Assembly: GCA_032718475.1 (NCBI GenBank)
Contig: JAUCBJ010006531.1
Coordinates: 1 to 32,247 of the forward strand
Reading direction: 5' to 3'
Origin: Nemertoderma westbladi
Taxonomy: Eukaryota; Xenacoelomorpha; Nemertodermatida; Nemertodermatidae
DNA length: 32,247 nucleotides
Part shown: piece after piece, positions 1 through 9,223 of the stretch
Layout: each line of letters begins with the position of its first letter
How positions within the stretch are numbered: position 1 is the first letter of the stretch
Translations under genes and position numbers: made by a program
The notes under the pieces: generated by a model
Told to the model about the DNA's origin: nothing
What the model saw: the letters and a program-made list of their open reading frames with translations, nothing else
The model's database searches: none

Positions 1-39
1 ACGAGCGATGCCGAGAAATTCGCGTTCAAACATTTACCA

Positions 40-93
40 GACAGACGGACGGACAGACAGACAGACGGACAGACAGACAGACAGACGGACATG
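40..93. repeat. CAGA/CGGA tetranucleotide microsatellite
   Basis: Runs of CAGA alternate with CGGA for about 54 bp. A CTGT-type run on the opposite phase occurs at 12580-12611, so the motif may travel with a dispersed repeat. Confidence 0.85.
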
Positions 94-355
94 CCCCATT
101 TGCCCTATATGAACCGTATGCCAAGGCTCGCCGACTACGTGTCTCGCCCCACATCTATGCTATCGTAGGACAGCTCTGTCATATAAAAATTCCAATTATC
201 AGACTACAGTAGTATTTATGCCGCATGTGTAAAATAAACTCAAGTGCCGTAATAAAGTCCTCCTCGTCACCCTAATTAAGATCATCATTTAACGTTTGAG
301 TGGCCCCTGTAAATAGGTTAATAAAGTCCTAAAGGGAGCCAGCAAGCTGGCTATA

Positions 356-487
356 AGAAGACCGTCCGGCCCTAAGAAGGACAGTTTGAGAGTCATATAA
401 TTGACATATATACATATGCATATATATATATACATATATAATAGACATATAATTGACCTCTCAACAAGTAAGCTCCAACGGTCTTCT
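356..487. repeat. Imperfect inverted repeat with AT-rich centre
   Basis: The 10-bp arms AGAAGACCGT (356-365) and ACGGTCTTCT (478-487) are exact complements. Inner 7-bp arms lie at 386-392 (TTGAGAG) and 458-464 (CTCTCAA). The centre (about 400-450) is a TA-rich simple repeat. The left arm directly follows the palindromic AGCCAGCAAGCTGGCT motif, so this may be the remnant of a small non-autonomous element. Confidence 0.55.
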
Positions 488-690
488 AATTAAATGTAAT
501 TTGATGATATCTCGAGACTCGAGAACCAATCATCGAGTTTTATTTTTTGAAAAATGTGATTGTAGGCCTACTGTTTGGTGAACTGAATCCAACAATACAT
601 TATAACCCATATTTCGGATGACAGGTTCCGTAAATCAGACTTTACCAAAAACTTTTCATGGGAACCAGTGTCTTATAATAATACTAATAC

Positions 691-752
691 ACTCTAAAAA
701 GAAGATGTAACAGAGATGTTGACCAACTTTATTACAGTAACACAATGGTGCG
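691..752 (+). repeat. ~60-bp repeat, left copy flanking the SVOP-like ORF
   Basis: The core GATGTAACAGAGATGTTGAC and the following bases to GGTGCGA are repeated almost exactly at 3535-3599, in the same orientation on the other side of the transporter ORF. It could be a dispersed repeat present twice, or a direct repeat bounding a duplicated or inserted 2.8 kb segment. Confidence 0.7.
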
Positions 753-1836
753 ACATTGCAGTGTACAATGCAATAGTAATGAATGGGATATTACTTTATA
801 ATGAACAGAAGGGATATATGTAATGTAGGTCCTATTTTTCTGCAGATGAGGTTATATGGTTTGACATGGAATCGTAGAGAGTAAATAATTTGTCTTGAAC
901 TTAGAAACATCATAATTGAATTAGGGAAACGGAGTTGTGGTCTGCCGACTGTTTATTTGTCATTAGAGACACAGTTCTGCGGTCTGATTGGGAGAGTGGT
1001 AACAGAGTTTGGTGCGATTATAGTAGGTCATCTTGGTGCAATATAGATAGGCTTTGGGTAATCCTTTGTCCTGCTGATGAGGTCTCGAGATTACCGAGTA
1101 TTGTGTCTCAGACACCGAAACGCAACCATATTTTTCATAAAATGAATTATTTTTGCCCTAGTTCTACTCCTTTACGGCGACAAAATGTCATATATTTTCT
1201 TGTAGAATAGACTTAGCTTTTGTGCAGTATAATACCGGTATCATTTAGTGTATGGCGGTTAGGCTTAGGGTTGGGCTGCGATACATAACTGTATGTTGAG
1301 CAGATTTAATATATTTGTGTTTTTTGTTGAGGTTGTTGTTTGTTTGTATTGTTTTGTGGTTTTTGATGGCCCTAGTGTCTGAATACAATTTTGGGCGTTA
1401 ATGTCCAGATAGTATGTTTTTTGTTAGTTTGTGTTAAGACTCTAGAATTTACCTGTTTATTTTATATATACAAACAATCACGGCAGTAATGGCAAAGAAT
1501 GATCACAGTTCCCAAAATTGTATTTTTGGGCAACGCATTAAATTTAAATCTTTGAAAATATTTTCTATCGTGACGTTTTGTGAAAAGGTAAAAAAATATA
1601 TTTTTTATGCTCCTATTGCCTAGAACTCAAATTTCAGCGCACGACCTTTCAGCACTCGAAACTCGTGTTCACAGCTTCTTTTTTCAACTCCGAAGGAAAA
1701 CATTGCAATCTTCAAAATATGGCCCTTTAAAGCAATCATATTTTTAATTTTAATGCTAATTATCTGTAAATAACTTAACTATGTTGTAGTGTACGTCCAG
1801 TAGTGATTCTATCCGATCTGTAAATATATTATAAAC
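753..1836. other. AT-rich intergenic sequence upstream of the SVOP-like ORF
   Basis: No gene is seen. An open frame at 935-1210 has no ATG and no recognisable family. A 21-22 bp phrase at 1231-1251 (core ATACCGGTATCATTTAGTGT) recurs at 16351-16372 with one base missing. T-rich and TTGTTG-rich stretches follow at 1310-1450. A promoter for the downstream ORF presumably lies here, but no TATA box or initiator can be assigned. Confidence 0.4.
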
Positions 1837-3252
1837 ATGGACATGTTCATCAATGATGAAGGCAACATGGAAAACAACTTATCATTTACAGTGGATGATG
1901 CTATTGAACATTTCCGTTTTGGGAAGTTTCAAGTAAAACTATCATTAGTTGTGGGTCTCGTTTGGGCAGCCGTTTCAGCACAGGTAACTTTGATGGGTAT
2001 TCTTCCCCCAGAATTGACGTGTGAATGGCGTCTAGAAGTTTGGACATCAGCTCTATTTACGATTGTGACGTTTCTTGGAATTTCCTTCGCATCCCCGTTC
2101 TGGGGATATGTAAATGACATCCATGGGCGCAGAACCTCACTACTTATTTCCTCATTTTACGGTTTGGTTTTTAGTCTTTTAACCGCCTTTTCTCCAAACA
2201 TCTATTGGCTTCTGGTACTGAGATTTTTTGTTGGTTGTTCCTTAAGCGGCGGTCTCCAAGCAGTGACATATTATTCAGAGTTTCTTCCAGTTAGATCTCG
2301 TGCACGTTGCATCATTATGTTGCAAGTATTTTGCGCCATTGGATTCTGTATTACTGTGATTCTTGCTATTGGACTCTCACGGGTAAGTGGATGGCGTGTA
2401 TTAGTTGCCGTTTGTAGTTTTCCTTTTCTCCTGATCATCTGTTTTCGCAATTGGCTTCCAGAAACGCCACGGTTTCTTCTCGTTTCTGGAAGAACCAATG
2501 AAGCTTCGCAAGTTCTTTCTAGAATTGCTACCGAAAACAAAAAGGAAATGTTAGTTGGACGACTTGTACCAGCCCCCCAAGTTTGTCGTGGGAAAATAAG
2601 AAATCTGTTTACAAAAGAATCGTATCTAACAACTATATTGACACTTTTTACTTGGTGGGCACTATTTTTTTGTTACTACGGAATAATTTTGCTCTCCACG
2701 GAAATATTATTCCTTGAAGGAACTGCACAAAGTGCTGGAATTAGAGATCACAAACCAAATGATTTTATTTGTTTTCAAAATTGTCATTTTTTGGACATGT
2801 CTGACTATTTGGACATCCTTTGGACAACAACTGCCGAATTCCCAGGACTTTTGATAATGACTTTATTGTTGGACCGAATTGGTCGTAAGAAAACTCTGGC
2901 TCTATTAGTTCTTATATTCGCAGTATTCTCTGGTTTATTGTCTGTCCGTTATTCTCGCTTTATGACTATATTCTTTATGTATGGAGCACGTATGGGAATC
3001 GCGGCTGCTGAACAAGGAATATACATCTACACAGTGGAGGTTTATCCTACCGTTGTAAGAGGAGTCGCATTGGGATTGGGAACTGCCACTGGGAAATTCG
3101 GCGCCATTATGTCGGCAGCTGTTGCCCAGGTTTTGGTAACTTATCATTATTATTTGGCTATCGGGATATTTACTGGTTTATCGTTGTTAGCTTTTATAGC
3201 CATTCTTAAATTACCTGTTGAAACTCGCGATCAAAAACTGGCAGATACTTAG
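1837..3252 (+). CDS. SVOP-like: SVOP-like MFS transporter (synaptic vesicle 2-related protein family), intronless
   Basis: This 471-residue ORF covers a full twelve-helix major facilitator. It belongs to the SV2/SVOP branch: residues 18-31 read VDDAIEHFRFGKFQ, TCEWRL is at 61-66, and a loop with C312 and C316 leads into MSDYLDILWTTTAEFPG (321-337), all family hallmarks. The MFS motif NDIHGRR is at 93-99, LPETPR at 207-212, DRIGRKKT at 346-353 and EVYPTVVRG at 401-409. Helices lie roughly at 36-56, 70-90, 102-119, 122-140, 157-180, 185-205, 263-289, 325-345, 352-370, 373-392, 408-430 and 436-458. SVOP proteins sit in synaptic vesicle membranes and their substrate is not firmly known. The start has a good context (AACATGG). 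A second ATG at residue 11 has the same context. Human SVOP has a longer N-terminus. No introns or disabling changes are seen, so it may be an expressed retrogene or a lineage-specific single-exon paralogue. Residues 46 and 49, acidic in SVOP helix 1 as I recall it, are Val and Gln here. Confidence 0.88.
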   Translation: MDMFINDEGNMENNLSFTVDDAIEHFRFGKFQVKLSLVVGLVWAAVSAQVTLMGILPPELTCEWRLEVWTSALFTIVTFLGISFASPFWGYVNDIHGRRTSLLISSFYGLVFSLLTAFSPNIYWLLVLRFFVGCSLSGGLQAVTYYSEFLPVRSRARCIIMLQVFCAIGFCITVILAIGLSRVSGWRVLVAVCSFPFLLIICFRNWLPETPRFLLVSGRTNEASQVLSRIATENKKEMLVGRLVPAPQVCRGKIRNLFTKESYLTTILTLFTWWALFFCYYGIILLSTEILFLEGTAQSAGIRDHKPNDFICFQNCHFLDMSDYLDILWTTTAEFPGLLIMTLLLDRIGRKKTLALLVLIFAVFSGLLSVRYSRFMTIFFMYGARMGIAAAEQGIYIYTVEVYPTVVRGVALGLGTATGKFGAIMSAAVAQVLVTYHYYLAIGIFTGLSLLAFIAILKLPVETRDQKLADT

Positions 3253-3344
3253 ATGGCTGCTGTTTATAATGGATAATAGCCCTTACATACCTTGTAATAG
3301 AATAGTCAATATTCTTCAGATAGGGAGGGGGGGACTTTTGACGC

Positions 3345-3350
3345 AATAAA
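3345..3350 (+). promoter_or_regulatory. Candidate polyadenylation signal of the SVOP-like gene
   Basis: AATAAA lies 93 bp after the stop codon. A second AATAAA at 3406-3411 is followed by a T/G-rich stretch near 3421-3445 and is an equally good or better candidate. No encoded poly-A tail is seen that would prove a retrocopy. Confidence 0.45.
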
Positions 3351-3489
3351 AATTCAACCCTCTCCAGGGGAAATTCGACGCAAATAACAGCTGATTACTC
3401 TCAAAAATAAAACTGTAACCTGTTCTATTGTGTTTAGTTTACTGTTTTGGTTAAAATATTCACACCCACCTTCCCATACTTTCCCATCT

Positions 3490-3534
3490 TCCAGAGTTGT
3501 TGATATGGCAAAGTCCTCCGTTGCTATGTTTAAG
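3490..3534 (+). repeat. Solo terminal fragment of the 6695-8303 foldback family
   Basis: This stretch (GAGTTGTTGATATGGCAAAG followed by a CGTTGCTATG phrase) matches the outer end of the right arm of the foldback element near 8262-8303, and the reverse complement of its left end near 6695-6730. It lies directly beside the 3535-3599 repeat. A third isolated copy implies the end is spread independently. Confidence 0.55.
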
Positions 3535-3599
3535 ACTCAATAAAAAACAGATGTAACAGAGATGTTGACCAACTTTATTAAAGTAGCACATGGTGCGAT
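3535..3599 (+). repeat. ~60-bp repeat, right copy flanking the SVOP-like ORF
   Basis: Direct-orientation copy of 691-752. It differs by a few substitutions and 1-bp indels only. Confidence 0.7.
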
Positions 3600-5829
3600 C
3601 CAGGTCAGGTCAGGTATTCTAGGTCATTGATCAAGAAAACTTGCCACCTCCATGCAGCATAAAAGAGGTGCCACCTGTAGCTGCCTATACCATCTTACTA
3701 GGGCAAATCTGGTCCTGTAACTAGGACCCCCTTCGTTCTGGGATAAGGACGCCCCTGGTCCTGGATTAAGGACCCATACACTTGGCTGCAGGGGTATATG
3801 GCCTGGCCAGGCAGATGGTGATCTACCAATGGCTTGTCAGTAGTAGAGTGTTCTCATGTCCACTCTTAGTGCACTTCACTGCGACCTGCACCTGGCAGCT
3901 TGACTGCCTTGGCAGATAAGCGTTCTCTTAGCGCAGTGGGTGTTCAAGAGCACCGAATGCAGACTGGTCAGACTGATGAGGTTCTGATTAAGGACATGGG
4001 GGTGGTTGGCGACTCGCCCTCGCGTCAGCAGATGATAGTGGCAATGGTGGAATTGGTCTATTGATGAATCCAACTGCACATGCAGCATTGGACAAAATAG
4101 ACCAAATCTCTAACCGCATCATCCGTTGCCACTTCTCATGTTCTGGAAGACTGGCTAAGAAGCTTCCTAAGGTGGTTCTGATTGTGTGCTACTCTCCAAC
4201 TAGTTTTGCTCCTGTAGAGGAGGTGGAAAATTTCTACCACAATCTACAAGCAGCTACTGATGGAGTAGATCAGCATGCATTCTTAACATTCCTGGGAGAC
4301 TTTAATGCAAGTCTGCATCGATCACCTACATCGCCCTGGGTCTATAGCAATAGAGTTAACCGAAATTCCATCCATCTTCAGGATTTTATCTCTGGAAATG
4401 GATTGTTTTCGGCTGGAACCCAGTTCAAGAAGCGAACTGGAAAGCTATGGACTCATAGTGGAAACAAGGGCAGTGGTCCAGTGGTCACAAGTCCCAGATA
4501 GACCATATTCTGTGTCGTAGGAAATACAGGAGCTCTATACAAGACTGTAATGCATTTACACTTCGACCCTTATCCAGTGATCACCGCCTTATAGTGGCCA
4601 AGGTAAGACTTAGTCTGCGTGCTAGCAGAACAATGCCGCGGCATGACTGGTCCTCTCTGTTGCAACATCCAAGTGTGAGATTCAGCTTCACACTACAGCT
4701 GAGCAACAGGTATGAGGTTCTTGCCTCTGAGGCCGCAGATCACTGTGAGGGCTATACTGCCTTCACAGAAGCAGTTAAGTTAGCAGCTGCAGAAACAGTT
4801 CCTGTATACCCTCGAAACAGGAAAAGGGCCCCCTGGACTGGCAACTAAATTCAGAAGTGCCGAAATAACCTCTATAAGGCGCAAAAAGAGTCCCGACTCA
4901 AACAGACTACAGCGGCCAAGAATGCAGTTAAGGCTGCATCTAGGTCCCTGAACAGGCAGTACCTAGATAACAGTAGTTAATCTACAGGAGCTAACAAACC
5001 AACAGGTTGATGCCATCAATGATGCCGACGACATCAGGGAATCATCCCAGGCATGGAAATCGATCAACTTGCTTACTGGGCGGAAAAGCCAACCAACCAC
5101 CAAGGTTAAGGCTGAATCACCAGCCGATCGCCTCAATGGTTGGAAGGCCCACTTTGAAAAGCTCCTCAATAATGACAGGGTATTGCCTGATAACTTTATA
5201 GAAGTAAAAGTGTCTGAGTCTGTACTCCCAGATATTCCCATTGGCGATATCTCCTTTGCAGAAGTGAAGGCTGCTGCAAAGAGCATTAAGACCAATCGTG
5301 CCATCGATCCATCGAGTGTTTAAAGCTCATCTATCCCATCATAGTAGACATGTTGACATGTACCGAACAACAATAGTCCCACAAGAAATGAAAACAAATA
5401 AGTGGGTGCCAGTTCCCAAGAAGGGCAACCTAACACTCTATGGTTCTTTTCGGGGAATCTCATTGATCTCTATTGCTGCAAAGCTATACAATAGAATTCT
5501 ATTAAATCGCATCAGGGATCCCATTGAGAGACTGCTCCGTGGAAATCAGAATGAGTTCCGTAAAGGTCGTGGGACTGTGGAGCCCATTTTGGCACTTAAA
5601 AGGATAATTGAAGAGTTATCAAAAAAGAAAGACAGGCATCTGGCTGTTATCTTTGTTGACTTCTTCAAGGCCTTTGATTCAGTCTCTCGCTCACGTATGT
5701 TCAGCATACTTGCATTATATGGGATTCCTGATGAAATTATTGCAGCAATCAGATCAGTATACGATGGTTCGACAACATTAGTGTCTACTGTTGACGGTGA
5801 CACAGAACCATTTGAAGTGTTATGGAGGG
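3600..5829 (+). pseudogene. RTE-like non-LTR retrotransposon, copy A, 3'-truncated and frameshifted
   Basis: The order is an uncertain 5' region (3600-4030), apurinic endonuclease domain (about 4030-4600), linker, then the start of a reverse transcriptase (about 5060-5829). Endonuclease signatures are GGIGLLMNP near 4048-4074, FLGDFNASL near 4290-4316, then QIDHIL and SDHRL in a shifted frame after 4497. The open frame 4594-4848 continues it, and frames change again near 4850-5070 and 5310. The RT part shows FRGISLISIAAKLYNRILLN and the motif A core DFFKAFDSV. Homology to the second copy (28894 on) stops abruptly at about 5829, before motif B (QGD) and motif C (FADD). Several frameshifts and stops make it dead. 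The RTE/BovB-like placement rests on domain order and motif wording, so clade assignment is moderate. Confidence 0.82.
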
Positions 5830-6229
5830 TTATTAGTGTCGCTCTGTACTGGTATTGCTCGATTTTTTGCTTGCGGCTGATGGTTTGTTGCTGTTTAACT
5901 AATACACGATACATTAACCATTCATATTTTTATTTCGAATTGCAAAATCGTTAAACAAAAATAAGGCAGGATCTTTTAGTCCATTATGGTCCCGCAAAGA
6001 CAGTAATTTACCAAATTTGAGCATAGAGGGGGAGCGCGAATAAATTTCTGGAAGGGTAAGGGTAATTGACAATCTAGGGTGAATAATTATTACAAATTAA
6101 GATATGGTTCAGATTCGAATACATTTTTAATATAAAAGTCTCCCTTTGGGGAGTTCGCTAAAATGTAGACCACCACTGCGCGCATACTGGCTCTGCAATG
6201 GCTTTGACTAATTTAATATAGTGCCCCCG
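5830..6229. other. AT-rich sequence with no recognisable feature
   Basis: Separates the truncated LINE copy A from the minus-strand LINE fragment. It may include the decayed 3' portion of the latter, but no motif supports that. Confidence 0.4.
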
Positions 6230-6694
6230 ATTGTCTACCCCTTGGGAATTCCAGGCCCAGCTTTAACCCTAAATGATTTAGCATAATCCCGAAATTTGGA
6301 GGCCAAGTTTACGTTCCCGCCAACAACAGCAATATTATTATATAACATGAGGTAGGCTTGTTTAACAAGCCTAGAATTCGCCAGGTCGAGCGAGTATGTG
6401 CACTGTGCAGCCAAAATGTTATTATACTTACATATCGATCTATTCGAAGGGGGTGGTATGTGCCTGCTTCTCCGTAACATGTTTTAATGCCCAAGGTACG
6501 CTTAATGAAGTTCAGATGGACCCGCACTGTTACTTGAGAAATGTTACAACTCCAAACCTCGGCTCCATAGTTGAGAATTTGTTTTATGAGTTTGCAAAAC
6601 AGGTCATATTTTAGACTGAAACCTAAATTTATATATTTATAGAGGCAGGTTGTAAACTGTAATAAGCCTTGTTGGCCTTTTCTGCCAAGACCTG
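6230..6694 (-). pseudogene. Fragment of a second LINE family (CR1/L2/jockey-type RT C-terminus)
   Basis: Read on the minus strand, one frame gives LIKQILNYGAEVWSC, then VRVHLNFIKRTLGIKT, then a GEAGTYHPLRIDRY segment. This is the pattern seen after the catalytic core in CR1/L2/jockey-like reverse transcriptases (lakpillYGaEvW, vhLkFcKriLGvk, GElGryPl). A second frame lower down gives NLASKFRDYAKSF, resembling the next conserved block, so at least one frameshift is present. No catalytic motifs remain. The fragment abuts the foldback element at about 6695. It clearly differs from the RTE-like family at 3600 and 28894. Confidence 0.65.
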
Positions 6695-8303
6695 TTGCAA
6701 CGAAGGACTTTGCCATAACAACAACTCTTCTGGTAGATATATGATGAGTTAAAATTTATGGAAGATTACTATTTTGAATATGAAGAATTAAATGACATAT
6801 TTAATGTTTTGAAAATTGATCGATGGCTTTACCAAGTAAAATAGACCTTCAAGGCTAGCAATATAGACAATGTCCTTAGTAACGGGTTTTAGACGGGCGT
6901 ACATGCAGTGGTCGTAGAGTCATGGGATCAGATCACCATTATATAAAGTATAAGGAACAATATGAACTACTTTTTAGTTTCTAGTTGCCATAGCAACGTC
7001 AGTAGCCGAAGCGTCATTAACTCAACCTCCACCCCCATTATATCGAGCATACGGAAAAATATGCAATATGATTTAGTTTCTAGATGCTATGGCAACTCGT
7101 CAGAATTGTTGACAAAGTTTTTTTCAAAATCACTTAGCTGTTTTCAGTATATAAAACAGCGCATTCAAATATCAAAGGTTCTTTCAAACAATACGTTTTT
7201 GACAGAAAAGAGAGGTTGACATGTTACGTATGGCACATGCTTCCTTTAGCGGCAGACTGGAGAACTGCGGGCCGATCAACCTCATCACTAAGAGGCAACA
7301 TGTTGTCTAGTACATAATGCCAAGCCAAGTTTCAGCTTAAACGGATTAAGGTCCACTAAATAGAGAGCTTATCACTCTCAGGCATCCTCGCCGTCTAGCG
7401 GCAGGGTGGAGCACTACAGATCGATTTCGGTCCCCACAAAGACTTTGGCTGTGATCTAGAACATAACACGCAAGTTTCAACTATAAGGGATTATAAATAC
7501 TATAACTAAATGAGAGAAGGATTTCACTATCAGACATTTCGCCCCCTAGCGGTAGACTTGAGAACTGCAAACGGATTAGCCTCCCTTGAAATAAACAGCT
7601 GATGGTCTAGTACATATCTGCCAAGTTTCATCTTGAAAGACATTCAATGTTTAAACATGTATCCCCCTAGCGGATGACAGATGGACTGTTATTGATCTCG
7701 TATGATATTATACTGTAATAAGTTGTCAAGAAATTTAAAAAAAAAATGAGAAAGCGCGTCACCGGGGGTTGAACCAGCGCTATACGCATGTTTAGGCCTA
7801 TCATAGGTGTGATCTTGTAGGGCTAAAGAACGGTGTTATGTGCACTGATTACTGTCGTAATTACGATTCTTAAAACAATGTAATTTAATTTATTATTTTA
7901 TTTAAGATTGTTACCATGGGATCTGGAAACTAAAACATATTGTATATTTTCCATATAATGGGGGTGGAGGTTGATTTAATGTCGCTACACGGCTAATATA
8001 TAGCCCGTTTGTAGTCAAAGTTACCAGTTTCCATGGCAACTAGAAACGTAAAAATAGTTCATCCTATTACTTATCCTGATATATTGGTGGTAGACTCTGA
8101 TCCCATGACCCTACAACCACCGCATATACTCATCTAACATTGAAGGTCGTTTTCACTTTGTTGTTATGGTATATTTTTTTCAAAAAACTAAATATGCCAT
8201 TAAATTCATCATGTCCAAAATAGTAATCTTCCACAAATTTTAACTCGTCATATCTACTAGAAGAGTTTTGTTGCTATGGAAATTTCCCTCGTTGCTATGT
8301 TTA
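6695..8303. mobile_element. Foldback-type element with ~400-bp inverted arms
   Basis: The left arm (6695-7096) and right arm (7909-8303) are inverted copies. Shared phrases include GAGTTAAAATTT (6749-6760, complement near 8235), GTCATGGGATCAGA (6922-6935, complement near 8096) and CAACCTCCACCCCCATTATA (7023-7042, complement near 7955-7975). Divergence is appreciable, with small indels throughout, so the insertion is old. The interior (7097-7908) has no transposase and contains a degenerate tandem repeat. No target duplication could be defined. Confidence 0.75.
7240..7690. repeat. Degenerate tandem repeat (~120-150 bp unit) inside the foldback element
   Basis: Four units are anchored by CTTTAGCGGCAGAC (about 7244), CCGTCTAGCGGCAG (7391), CGCCCCCTAGCGGTAG (7540) and ATCCCCCTAGCGG (7661). 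Other shared pieces are GTCTAGTACATA and CCAAGTTTCA, followed by a GGATT-like end. Spacing is about 147, 152 and 121 bp. Confidence 0.7.
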
Positions 8304-8778
8304 AAATCCTCTAAAAACTAGCGCAACCGTTTGGTGAAGTCTACCGAATTTTTTTTTAAGTGTCCCAATCTGTAGGCCTACTCAACATCTATGTGGGGTA
8401 GCTCCGTCATATAAAAAATTCCTACGTGGTCATGGGCTACATAGCAAAATCATGAAATTGGTGTCATCTCAAATTGATAATGATAAAATGGCTAATAACT
8501 AAACTGCCTCTCTAGAGGTAGGAAGTTCTTGTATGAAAATAGCTGTTTTGAAAATTTAAAGTCGAATTTCACCGATTTCAACTCGTCGAGTATGCACCAA
8601 CTTTTTTATTTTTATTTGAGATATTCAGTCATCTGAGCAACATATTTGAGCCTCAGAATCTTTTCAAATATCGCCAATCTTGCACAGAACGTCGCCAAAA
8701 TTGTTTTACCAGCAAAAAAACGCACTAATTCGTCTAAAAGAGTAAATTATTGGTTGCAGAATAATATGATTCAACTAG
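8304..8778. other. Noncoding AT-rich sequence, no gene seen
   Basis: Contains a TAGGCCTA palindrome (8373-8380) and a phrase ending GTCATATAAAAAATTCC resembling 170-190. No ORF or element boundary can be supported. Confidence 0.35.
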
Positions 8779-9223
8779 AAAAGCCAGCAAGCTGCTGGCT
8801 ATAAGGAGAGCGTCCATAGACAAACGTGGTGTTAGTTGGGTCCTTCCTCATTCATTATCATCAACCTATAAAACATTTGAACGGCCCAGTGCTTACAATG
8901 ATATTCCCATAGGATTCACTGGGAAGAGCTATTCAGCTTACGGGGTACAGTAATACATTATACAAACTAACAGTTGATATTTGATTACTGTCTGGGTTAG
9001 AGTGAGATAGTAATAAATTTGGCAAGTAATATACTTCTCTGCAGTTTGGCCTATCCATTCAATAAATAGTAGTAGCTTACTAGGCCCACATGAGTACCAG
9101 CAGCTGGTGTTTCTATCGTTGGGTTGATGGTGATGATTTCTATCATTTTCGTGTTTTCATTTTCGCTCACTCAGGGTACTGGTTTGAGGGGGAGGTTCGT
9201 TTAAAGCCAGCTTGCTGGCTTTT
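8779..9223. mobile_element. Short non-autonomous element with palindromic inverted ends
   Basis: The left end AAAAGCCAGCAAGCTG (8779-8794) and the right end, reading AGCCAGCTTGCTGGCTTTT at 9205-9223, are inverted copies of about 19 bp, apart from a CTG insertion in the left one. The 445-bp interior is noncoding. The motif also occurs at 337-352, followed in both left-type copies by CTATAAG, so a family is present. No target duplication is clear, and the element boundary is an inference. Confidence 0.5.

Larger units (their letters stand above)
1..690. other. Noncoding repeat-bearing region at the window edge
   Basis: No coding region is recognisable. The stretch holds a CAGA/CGGA microsatellite, a palindromic AGCCAGCAAGCTGGCT motif at 337-352, and an AT-rich inverted repeat around 356-487. 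A phrase near 150-190 ending in GTCATATAAAAATTCC recurs in similar form near 8385-8425, so part of it is probably an old dispersed repeat. Confidence 0.5.

Noticed and set aside
935-1210. 91-codon open frame upstream of the transporter
   Set aside because: It starts at TTG with no ATG, shows no recognisable motif and is flanked by repeat-like DNA.
1929-2540. Antisense open frames within the transporter
   Set aside because: Shadows of the SVOP-like coding frame.
7755-7830. Minus-strand tRNA or SINE head with a B-box-like GGTTCAACCCC
   Set aside because: No convincing A box at the right spacing and no cloverleaf arms. It lies inside the foldback interior.
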